This document shows, in pieces, positions 49,501 through 61,500 of a DNA stretch of 64,000 nucleotides. Where the stretch lies: contig NC_133934.1 of the NCBI RefSeq assembly GCF_031877795.1, forward strand, positions 26,477,716 to 26,541,715. The letters run 5' to 3'. Each line of letters starts with the position of its first letter. Positions within the stretch are counted from its first letter, which is position 1. Below the pieces are notes generated by a model. The model worked only from the letters and a program-made list of their open reading frames with translations. It was not told the origin of the DNA and ran no database searches. The position numbers and the translations under genes are program-made. This DNA is from Strix aluco (lineage: Eukaryota; Chordata; Aves; Strigiformes; Strigidae).

Positions 49501-52500
49501 ATAAATAACTTGGTGAACTCTGTTACATGTTTCTCATACTCCAGTTTTCTGGAGCTTCTCACCTTTTTGCTTAATGCTTTCTAAATGACTGTCAGCACTT
49601 TTAGACTCTAGCTCTTATTTTGCTGTTGATATTCACCATTTTGGTTGGTAGTTTTAAAAATTTTTTTTGCTTAGAGTCGCATTTTTAAAAATTGCTTCTG
49701 ATAACAGAAATAATATATTGGGAGAAATATTATAAAGTAGATCTGGAATTTCTCCTACCACGGTACGGAAACACATCGGAGAGTGTAGTATGTAGAACTG
49801 ACACCTTTTGAGCAGATACTGTACATATGTTGCATGTGGTAATGGATTAGTGAACAGGGGGACTTAACACAGATAATTTTTATTAATAAAAATTGTATTT
49901 CATCCTTGCGTTCATTAGCGATTGTCAGATTAACAGTTCTTTCATAAATTAAGTCCTTGATTTTGCTGTGTACTGAATTAAAGATACAACAAAAGTTCTT
50001 CCAGGAAGTGCAGGGTTTGGTAGGGTGATAAGAATTTTTTCTGAAAACAGGAATGGGGCTAAATGACATGGTATTCAGTGTTTCTCTTGATGAGACTTTG
50101 GGCTGCTTTTCTGTCATGATGAAACTAGGCCATTTACTTGCAGCCTGGTCAAGTTTCCCATATGTGGCAGGAAGGCTGTCCACAATAGCTGTGTTAACGT
50201 AACTGAATTGCTTGTTTTGGAACTGGCTCGCATCTGGTCAGCTCTGAATGTAAGCAGTGAGCTTTCCTCTGTCTTGGAGAGGCTCTGTGGACATGCACAC
50301 ACTGTACCTGGAAAGAGGAGATGTTCTGCACTCTTGATTAGAGGAGGTAGAACATTTAAAGGCATGATATAATAGTAGTGATTTCTTTTTTTTCCTGTGA
50401 TCATGGCACACATTCAGTTTTACAGTAAGAGATACATACACATGTGCTTAAAAATCTCCACTTATATAATCAGAAATGAAACACTGAGCAAAAATATGTT
50501 ATTCCAAATGTTTAATTGGTTTCGAAAAATACGAAAACCAGCTTTAAAGAAGTGGGCTATACATGTTGTGTACTTCTTCGCAGAAGTAAGAAATAGGTGA
50601 TGTGGCTTGTTCTGTTTTATATCTGTTTTATTCAGGCTCAGCAGTTCAAATACAAAGTGATGTTCCGAGAACCAGACACTTGGTGGAAGTTTAAACCAAA
50701 AGAGCTTGAAAGGTAAGAATGCAAAGGAAGATTTCATACTAGATTGTATATCTTTCAGAGTCTATAAACTATGATTTTTAAAAAGGTATTGCTTAGTACA
50801 GTGGCTGGTGAAATAGCAAGATATCAGTCAAGATTTTTGCCAATAATAAGTAGCTTTTAAATATTTTATTTCTAGAATATTATCTTCTGTGGGATTTTAT
50901 ACGTATTATGAGATTATTTTTTTCCTGTCACTATATTACTATTAGCAATAGGTATTATCTAATGTTTTAATGATTGCAGTTCTTTTGCATTTAAGGTGGA
51001 GTGGCTGATCCTTTGGGTTCCTGAGGTTGCACAAATGATGTCAGTTTGGGGCTGTTTTTTCATCTGGCCGGTCTGTTGCCTTACTTGAAATGTTTCTGCT
51101 GTCACTGAGTTTAAGGCAATCAGCACCTCATGGCCTGAGAGGGGCAAACCCCTGTGCGTCACCATTGTTGTTTACCTCCTCTTTAGCAGGACCTTCTGCA
51201 CAGTCACAGAGCCATTACTTAGAGCCAGAGTAGGCAAGACGTAAACCTTATGTAAGTGAATAATAAGGTAGCTAGAAAATTGTCTGGATGCCACATTCAA
51301 AGGGTATGATCGGTGGTTCGATGTCAAAGAGGAGGCTGATGTTCTTTAGGATGAATACTAGGGCTGCTACTATGTAATGTCCTTTTTATGACTTGGATGT
51401 TGGGACAGAGTGCACTCTCAGGAGATTTGCAGGTGATACTGAATTGAGCAAGAGTAGTTTGTTCAGCCTTAAGAAGAGGCGGTTAAGGAAGGATGGTATT
51501 GTTGTCTTCAGCTACCTTTTGAGAGGTTATAGAGGAGACTAAAAAGATCTCTTCTGAGAATTGTGTGGGGATAGGACAAAACAAACGTAAGCAAGTTGGA
51601 ACTTCAGAAAGTTTTGATTATATAAAAGAAAACCCAAAACTTACTTTGAGGGTGGTCAGGCACTGAAAGAGTTTGCCCAGAGTTTGTAGGTTTTCAGTCA
51701 TTTGGGATACTCAAAATTTGACAAGACAAAGCTCTGGGCAACCTGATGTAGCTGTACCTCCTCTGAGTAGGCGGTTGGACTATGTGACCTCCAGAGGTCC
51801 CTTTCAGCATAAGTTATTTTGTGATTCCATAGTATTTGTTGTCATCTGAATTTGCATGCTTAGTGTAAGGTTGGCCACTTTTCAAGCAAGGTAAGGAAGA
51901 TTATTTTCTTTTCTAAAATAGAACTTAAACATTTTCTCCTGTACCTTCAATTTCTGTTCTGCCATCCTGGGCAGGATTCACTTGTTCTAGGTGGAACTGC
52001 TGCAGAGCGCATAGCTAGCTGGTATTTAACAGAGTCAGTAAAAATTTCTAGCCAAAGGGTGTCCAAAATAATAGGTGAACAGGTTTTCCTCAAGTCTCAA
52101 GGAGTTTAGCAAAAGCAGAAAAGGAAGATAATTAAAAAATCTTCTATACCCAGTTTGATATCCTGCATCACTGTCAGGATCTGATATGGTGTATTTCTGA
52201 TATTTATTTGAAGAAGATGCATTATTAGTACAGTTTTAGATTTTAGTATTAAGCAAACCATCCTATTGCAGAACAGGGCCACCAGGTGGGGTGGAGAAGT
52301 CAAGTGCAGTAGTGATTTGTCCGAGATACCCTGTTTGGAATGACTTAGTGCACTGATACAGAAGGAATTGCTGTTTCACAGCTTTTGCCCTGGTCCGCTG
52401 AATTCTCTGGTTTGTCTTGCTGTAAACTTATTATCATTCACTTACTCTCTTCTCTCATTGTAATACACAAACCTGAAATGTTTATTTTTCAAATTTTTGT

Positions 52501-55500
52501 TTTTTAAATTCATAGGCGAAACATTCATGGTGTATCTAAAGAAAAGATCAAAAGAATGTTGGAACGGTATGAACGCTGCCTTACTGTTAGTTCAGTATTG
52601 GATTCTTCAGTCCCAGACAAATCAGAAGCTGCTGGCTGGAGTGAAGATCCTTGTCAGGAAGAAAGCCATAGGTTAGATTCTTTACTAGCTTTGTAGTCTC
52701 AAATAAAAGGCTAAAACTTCAAAGGTCATAGCAATGGAACCTGGATACTGCTGTTGAACAGTGAATGCATTAAAAAAAATAGTTAAATAATAGAAAGAAA
52801 TACACTTCATAATTTTCTTAATTTTGAAGAATTTCAGGATTTCTAGAAATGAACAGTCAAGGGATCTAGTCAACTTTCCAATGCTTTTTGAAAACCTCCA
52901 AGTATGGCTGTGTGTTAGTCTTCAGTAGGCCAATCTTGACTGACTTTCTCTTATCTTAGAAATGTGCTGTTGGATGTGTGTTGTAGATACAAAACGCTTA
53001 AAATGTGTAAAATGCTTTTCAGAAGAATGTAGTCTCAAATATGAGCAAATTACTATTTCTGAGTCTGTGTGTTCCCATTAGATGATGTCTTTGTGGTAGA
53101 AGCTGTATTCTTCATGCCGTAGTAACAAGTCATCTACTTGCTCTTGAGTGTATTTAATTTAGACTTGTCTAGATTTATGTTGGTTGTAGAGATGACTATT
53201 TTGCAGTGGCTAACCTGAATAATGTTGTATATGCATTATAATAATGCATAGGAAATCAGATTTTATTGTAGTTATTTTGTTTGGGTTTTGCATACTTAAT
53301 GTATTTGAAATGAAGTGGGCACTGATAATAGTGGAATGTAGTTGATTGTAATAAACAGTATGACAAGAAGAGGCACGTCATCTCCTGGTTAACTTCTAGA
53401 CTTTCTTTAGCATTGAGCCATCAGGAGGGAGCAACAGTCATTAAATAAAAGCATATTTACCAGGTTTGCTGATCTGAAGGAGGAAATGTCTGGCAGCAAG
53501 GTGCTTCAGTACATAACTGAATGCTGGGAATGGGGAAAAATAGACTCCTGAGGAAGTATTCTTAGCCCAATGCTGAAGTAAGAAAGGGATACTTACCAAG
53601 AAGAATTCTGCTTTGCTTAGCTGCTTTCTTTTTATAATGGAGTGTTGAGGTTAGGGCTAAATCATCTTAAATTTGTTTTCCTCTCACTAGAGTTCTTCAG
53701 CTGGATGATTAGCGTCCTAGAAGGTGGTTTCCAGATTAAATAGCCAAACCAACATTAAAAATGTGGACAAATGCTTAAAGAAGGTTTGAAATGGGTTTAT
53801 AATTTATTCCAATTTGTCTTTCAGAAAGAAAGAGGCACATTCTCATGTAAAGGAAGGAAAACCTTTTGCTTCTGATGTGGAGCCTCTTGAATTAGCTGAA
53901 GATGATAAAACTTTTCCCAGTACTTCTGTAACATTAGAAAGTGACTGTGATCCTGAACATCTTCAGAAAGAGGAAAAAGAAATGGAAAATAACTCAGGGG
54001 AACACAGTTCTGAGAACAGCACTGTTCAAGATGACTTGGATGTTTATTTATCAGATCATGTAGAAAAAGAATTGCTATTGGAGAAGAAAGAAGAAAAGGG
54101 AGAAAAAATAGAAAAAAATAATGAAACAGAGATGGATGAGCTTGATGTGACCACGACTGAAGAGGCTGTGTGCTTGCATACAGGAGTTGAGGAACACAAT
54201 GATAACATTCTCAAAGTTCAAACTGAAGTTGAACAATCTGGTGAAATACGTACAGAACCAAAATCAACACAAAGTAGTAACATAGTGGAACCAAGCAGTT
54301 CAGCTTTTGACACGTCAGGAAAACCAGAACTACTAAACTTTCTGGGTGACTGGCCTGTAGAACAAACAATGGGACAGAGAGTCAAAAGGGCTAGAAGACT
54401 AGAAAAATCTGTGAAGAGTGATAAGGAAGGTAAAACTCCTAGTCAGCAGCATCCTGAGTTAGGTAAAGAGCAAGTGGGCCTTCCTGGGACCTGTACTGTT
54501 GAAAAAGGACAGGAGGAAGAAAATCGAGCCTCTAGCTGTTCCTCTGTTAGCTCAGATAAAGTTACAGCAGAATTGCAAATGATAGGACACTGGCCTGTCT
54601 CAGGCTCATTAGAACAGAGACAACAAAGGTCCAGGAGAATGAGAAAGACAAGTCTAAATCTGTCTGATGAAGGTAGAAATACTGAAGGTGACATTAATAG
54701 AAATACTCTTGAGACTGAAGGTGATATTAGTAGAAATGCTCTTGAGACTGTAGATGTGCTTCGTGGGATACCTGTGAACACTGTAGAGCAACCGGGTACA
54801 AAGAGTTTGCATATGCACCAACATGAAGCAGTAGGTAGTGAAACAGTAGGTGAGAAAAAACCCCAGCAAAGTAAGAGAATGAGAAAACATCACAAATTAG
54901 CCCTCACTTTTACAAACAACAATTTGCTCCATCCCAAAGAGGAGGAACACTTGTTTATGTTTAATGCAGCAGAAGAGAAAGAGGACACATGCTCATGTAG
55001 ACAAAAGAGTAGCCATTCACAAACTGAATCACAGGACTTTGCTCTCCTGTGGAGATTAGAAAAGAAAATGCTTTTTCCTGAGACTACCAAAGTATTGCAT
55101 GGCAGACTAGACGGCTTCAAACCCAAAGATGTAGATAATGCCTTGGATTCTCAGGGAAAAATACCCTATCGAGTGATGTATGATAAAAGCACATTCGTGG
55201 AAGAAAGTGAACTTATCAATATTGATGAGTCTGAAAAGCTAAATATGCTGTGTAAGCTTTTTGAGTCTGTTTCATTTGAAGCTCTGAAAGATCTGTATGA
55301 AAGATGTAACAGAGACATAGACTGGGCCACAGGTCTGCTGTTGGACTCTGATGAAAAGTTATACAAAGATGTTGATACTGAATGCTTTCAAGTAAGAGAA
55401 GCTGAGCCAGTTGTCGCAAACCTTGGTTTCAAGGCAAGTACAAACTATGGTGAGAATCTCAAAGACTGCAAAAAAACGCTGCAAATAATTGGGGCTGGTG

Positions 55501-58500
55501 ATATCTCTGAGCCTTCAGAAGACAAGAACTCATCACTCGACGTTACAGAAAGTAGCGCTACCAAGGCAACTGTGACAGATGCTGATGTATCTGACTCAAT
55601 TGCTACCTCATTGAATGATTCGGAGGAACTGAAAAATTCCAGAGACGCAGCCCCTAGAACTGATGTAGGCAGCTCAGCAGCAGGTATCATTGAGCCATCA
55701 GTTTCAGGAAAGCAGAAGATAGAGTCTGAGAGTCCTGTTGAAGAAACTACAAATCAGCCATCAGTCTCACAACTTGATGCAGGTTTCTGTATATCCATGA
55801 CTTTGCCCCATGGCCCTAACACAAGTTCCACCAATTTGAAATTTGAATTAAATAATGAAAGTGACAGCAACCCTTCAGAAAGCGATGCAGAGAATTCCAA
55901 AGTGACTGCTTTGTTACTGGAAAAGGATCATGCATCTCTGGTTGGTCCTAGGAGTGATAAAGAACTGGAGAAGGCTAAAGAAACCCAGGGGAGTTCCAGA
56001 GAAACATGTGGTAAAGAAGAAATTGAAACTCCAAGCTCGGATGAAGCTAAAGCCAAGATACAAAGCCCTATACCAGCATCACGCACAACCTTCAATATAG
56101 ATTGCCTAGAATTAACATTGCCTCCTGAACTGGCACTCCAACTGAAAGAAATATTTGGGCCTGTTGGTATTGATGCAGGTATGGGCGTACTTATATCCTT
56201 ATTTTTATGAAAAAGCTCAGTTTGGCTAAGAAAACCTTTCTTCCTTTGCCTGTGGTTCTTTTTCTTCAAGCTTGATTTTGGAGCAGATTTGCACAGTTCC
56301 TCATGATACTGATGTTTGCTGTTGTTCATCCAAAAATGGAACTGAACTAAGCATGGCATAAAATATAAATGCAGTAGTGCTACCTTCTACCTTTTGTCTT
56401 TTTGTACATGCACATACTTCAGAATCATAAGAAAATATATTGGCTTATTTGCTTCTTGAGCAACAGGCCTTTGAGGCTGTATTCAAACTCTGAGGGGATA
56501 TTAAGATGATGAGGAAGATGCTAAGTATGACTGGTTAGGAAAAAAGGAAGAAAAAATAAAGCTTTAGTCATCACTTAAATTAGAGAAGGAGAAGATGAAT
56601 GATTTAGAGAATGTAAAGTGCAACTGTACTTAAAAGATGAAACCAGACTAGTCTGCTGAGAGACTATGATGAAGGAAGCTGTAAGCAGCTTGAACATGCA
56701 TCACAAAAGTTAAAGATTGATAGAAGAAGGAAGAAAAGAAAACACAAGGGACATATAGTTTGTTTGTTTTCTCTCTCTTTTTTTTTTTTCCTTTGTTCTC
56801 CTGAAGATTACTTGAAATCCTGGATACCTGTTCTATTGTTGGGTTTGTCTGCTGGCCTCTTTGCCTTCCATGCCTACTTCCTCCCCCCCCCCCCCAAAAA
56901 GTTTGGTTTTGATAGCAGAAAGGTGTTTTACTGTGTCTGAAATATGCCCTGCCTTTTTATTTAATACATAGGTACTTCTTGCGTTTTTATTTTTGAAAGG
57001 GTGAGAAACAATATCAGAAAGGTCTTTTAGGGAAAAGATGTATCATTATGATACCATGATAATTCCTGTTGTTGCCTTTAGAGTTAGAGGGGATACTTGG
57101 AGTTTGGTTCTCTGAGTTTGTGTGTTTGAAAGGAGGGATGTGACTGCTGTTGGGCAGTGGCAAGTATATTGTGTTACATAAAAGAGGTTGCATGTGGCTT
57201 GCAATAAAATAGGGGGATCACAGTTTCACAAATGAAACTGTGGTTGTAAATTCACAAATGAAACTGTGGTTGTAAATTAACAGTGGCTTTGTAAAAGAAG
57301 GTTCTGCTAAAAAAAATGGAAAAAAAGAAGAAAAACGTAGTTGTTCAGGTAATCATATTTCAACAAGATACAAGTAATGTTAACTATGTTTTTCCTACCC
57401 TTTCTGAGTTTTTGAACACCAGATAATGAATTCTGTGTGTAATGCTTTTTTGTAAGTTGGCAGTTGCTGAAGTTTTTTTCAGGCATGGCAGTTTGTGCAG
57501 AATCTCCAGAATTCAAATTAATAAGTCTAAGCTACTGTACTTTAATTGCTTAGGTAAGTTTTTATAGAATGCTTTAATGAATATGTTTTCTTTCTTCCAT
57601 AAGGATCACTAACTGTTGAGGATTGTGTGGTTCATATTGATCTGAATTTGGCAAAAGTGATTCATGAAAAATGGAAAGAATCTATTCTGGTTAGTAGATT
57701 TCTTGCTTATGATATGGTATGGCATGCGCTTTGTCAGACCATTTGTCTCCTTATGTGTTGGTCTAAATGTGTCAAATGCAAGCATCTTTGTGACAACAAT
57801 AATAAAATACAATAGTAGTTTGTAAAATATATGTATATCAGCATGTCATAATCATCAGAGCTGTTGAAAGACAGTTTAAGAGATTAATGAACTGCATGTC
57901 ATGAGTGCCTCATCAGGAAACCAAAATTCTAAAAAAAAAGGATCATAATGCACAATTTCACTACAAGATTGATCAAAAATTTCACTGGCCAAAAATCATT
58001 ACTGGCTTTTTGACATATAAGAAGAGGGTTTTTTATGAATAATTATGTATACAAAACATCTCCATGTACACTAATTGAGAAGAGTTCTCTAACCTCCATT
58101 CCTTCATAGCCTTAGGAAACTCAGAATGCTTTTTGGCAAAACTTTTGTTTGGTGTATTTAATAAAGGTTATGAAAACTTAGCAGTGGGGCATGTTCCTCT
58201 ACCTTGATGTGTTTTCAGAAAGATAGTTCTATCTTTTAAAATTCACTTCGTAATTATTTTTCTTAAACATTTTTTTTTAAAAATATCCAATCTTTGAGAA
58301 ATACTGTGAGACATTATTTTGAAGCTGGTTTACTTAGAAGCTAACACTTGTGAAGATTCACTGCAAAATTTATAGCTTGCTTATAACATTCGTGCTTTTA
58401 CTATTTTTATTTAGAAGCGTCAGAGGAGAGATGAATCATGTAAGTTGTCTGCAGAAGGTATCTATTTCTCTTAATTGTAAAAATACTTAATTCTCATTAT

Positions 58501-61500
58501 AATCATATTTAATTCTTTGAAACTTCAGTAAGGTTGCAAGTATTCTATCTTTTGAAAAATGATAGATTCATTTATTAAGCTAAGCTTTTTTATTTATTGC
58601 CCTTGCTTCCATTTACCATTCTCTTTACGGAGGCGTGGGGGGGGAGAAGAAGTTAGTTGTAAGCAGAATCACTAGTCCAAGGTAGATGCAAGCAAAAAGC
58701 CTGTCATTTTGTGTACTTCGGAGAATTTAAAGAGAGGCTCTGGCTGGATCAGACAGCTGTTCGGTAGGATTTCTGTAATCTCTGTGGCAAAAAAAGGTGT
58801 GGCTGGAGAATGACTAGCAGAGTAAAATTTCTACAGTTGAAGGAAGGAGGTCAGGAATACAACATTCACACGTTATTGTCCTTGTCAGAGGAACTGATTT
58901 TAGCAGGAAGATGTATGTCTTTGTTCAAAAAGTGTTAAAATCGCTGACGATCCAGTTTTCATTCAGCTCCCTAAAGAAATGTCCTGTACAGCAGAACCCC
59001 TCTACTCTTGCATGGGACCTGGGTGAAGACTTGGATTGCAGCGTGGGTGCAAAATCTCCACAGGAATGACCAGGCAGTGCTGTTAGCATTAAGTGTAAAA
59101 CCCGATTGTTAAGCATCTGTCCTTAAATTGTAGAGGAAAGGCAGGTAAACGTGTAAACGCATGAGACAATAATTCTTTTATAAAAGCAAACAAACCTCCC
59201 CACTTAATGTATGTGCAAGGTAGTTTATAGCTGTAAGATATGTCTTGGCACTTGAAAATTTGGTTAGGGAGTCTGATGGTTTTGTTTTTGTTTTACAAAA
59301 CAGATAAAGATGATCAGACAGTCTTTGCAAAATAGTGGTGATGAAGGTAAAAATGTGTTGTTAGGTTGGAAAACTTACCTAATTATTTTGGCGTTGCTTG
59401 TATAAATAAGCTAATAATTGTTTTATTTGTCACCTCATTTTCATTGCTTTTGAAGGTCCTACTGTGATTCAGCAGATAGATACAGATGGCTCAGAAATGC
59501 TGTTATCTCAGAATGCAGACAGTAAAATACAGAAGAAAAAAATGAACTGGGTGTCAGGTTCATCTAATGACATACAGACTAAAAAACCAGCAACATCAGA
59601 CGTTTTTCCTTTTATGGATCACTGGAATGCTCAGATTCAGAAAGTTTCTCTCAGACAAATAATTTCTGAAGAAATAGCTATTCAGGAGAAACAGGACCTG
59701 GTATGGATAGCACCAGTTTTTTATGCAGTTTAAATTCGTTACTATTAATGAAACAGAGTATGTCTTATCTGGTGACTCATCTTTGTGCTTCTGATTACAC
59801 CCTGAATTCGTGAGACAAATGCATGCCAATTAATATTGTTGATTACTGTGATACAAGAGTTTGCTTGTGGTAGATGTTTCTGATTTAAAAATATAAATCT
59901 CATTTTAAAATGTAATATTTTGATTGTTTCACAAACAGATCATGGTGCATTTCACTATACAGGTTAGCATTTGTGTTTGGTTGAATTGTTTTTTGATTGC
60001 TTACCTAAAAAAAAAAATCCCTGTGATTTCCCACACTTTTTATTGGGAAAGTGAATTAAAAAAAAATCTTAATTAGCTCCATGCCTTGTTTGTTTAGAAG
60101 TGGATTGAACTGATTTTAATATTTTTTGTAAGGAGAACCCACAACATTCCTAACAGATGAGACATTAAAAGAAATACTTGAGGTTAATCTCAAACAGGTT
60201 TCTGTACCCACTTGTCAGGAAATAGTAATTTTAAAAAATATTTTTATTAATCTGCCACACGGTTCCCATAGCCACTCTGGTTGGCGTGTGCATAATGCTG
60301 CCCTCTACTGCCCGGGAGTTGTTCAGAGCAGGCATTTTTATTTGTCTCTGAGAAGTAGCTGTCCTAAAAAAGAGGAGCTTTGTTTCTACTGGTATAGAAA
60401 GCTGGATGGATTAGCCTGTACTTTGAAAGAATGGCTTGTGGATTCTTTCTCTGAACTGCATGTATGTGGCTTACTGATAATAACAACTGTGATGTCTGCA
60501 GCTTTCAGTTTGGATTCATGGAGCTTGGCTTTGTTTTGACCACTTTTTTTAAAAAAAAATCTGAGTATTGGAATCATCAGTCTGATTTATTCTGGGCTAT
60601 TATTATGCTTTCTCAAATGACTTCACAAATATGAATATTTATTACTGTACAGCTTCAGCCACACCAAACCAAAATTGTTTACACTGTTCAATAATAAAAT
60701 GTTGTTTCAATCCCAGGCCCTCAATATGGAATAGAGAGGTGGATTTTGCACAAGCTTAGCATTGAACTAGATAGACTAGCAGGGAATGGATTCCAAAACT
60801 TAAAATCTTCCTTTTGCTTTGTCCAAGTTATAAGGGAGCTCCAGCTGAGTCTGTTCAAACAACTGCAGAGTACTGCAGTGGTGTATAGTACAACTTACCT
60901 GTCCCTACTTTATTCTTATCAGATCAGTGTGGCAGGCTGATATTGGCATGTTGTCATTGCTGTGGGTGCACGCCTACTGAGCAGATACTTTTTGAAATCT
61001 TGAAAGTGGGATTGGCTCTACTGTTACTATATTTTGTTCTAATGAAGAACTTGTGATATTTTTCCTTTGTCTTCTGGGTAGAATCGTGTCCCTTCTGTGG
61101 CTAGAAAAGACTGTGCTGCTAAACTAAAGGAGAAGCAACTTTTTGAGATGTTTCCAACTATTAATCAAAATTTCTTAATGGATGTCTTCAAGGACAACAG
61201 GTAAGAAATCTTTAAAGTTCTTTGTAAAAATGGTACTCAGTAACGCTATAGTGCACAGTTACTATATTAAGAGTTAAGATCCTGCTAAAGAATGGCTTTT
61301 TCCAAACTAGCATACTTTTGGTAGACCTAAATAAAAGCAAAACTAGCTGGTCTTAAAAGCAAAAAGGGCATAAAAACCTCTATGTAGACTTGTTTCTTTT
61401 TTTTGGGCAGTAGATGATTTCTCTCATTGGGAGAAGAATGTCTCTGGCTATTGACCTCTCACTGGCTGTCAGTGGAACTGCCTATTTGCTCTAGAGCTGA

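Noticed and set aside
54443-54781. Minus-strand frames inside N4BP2 exon 7
   Set aside because: Shadows of a real, long coding exon on the plus strand. Repetitive Ser/Leu content mirrors the tandem duplication in the sense frame.
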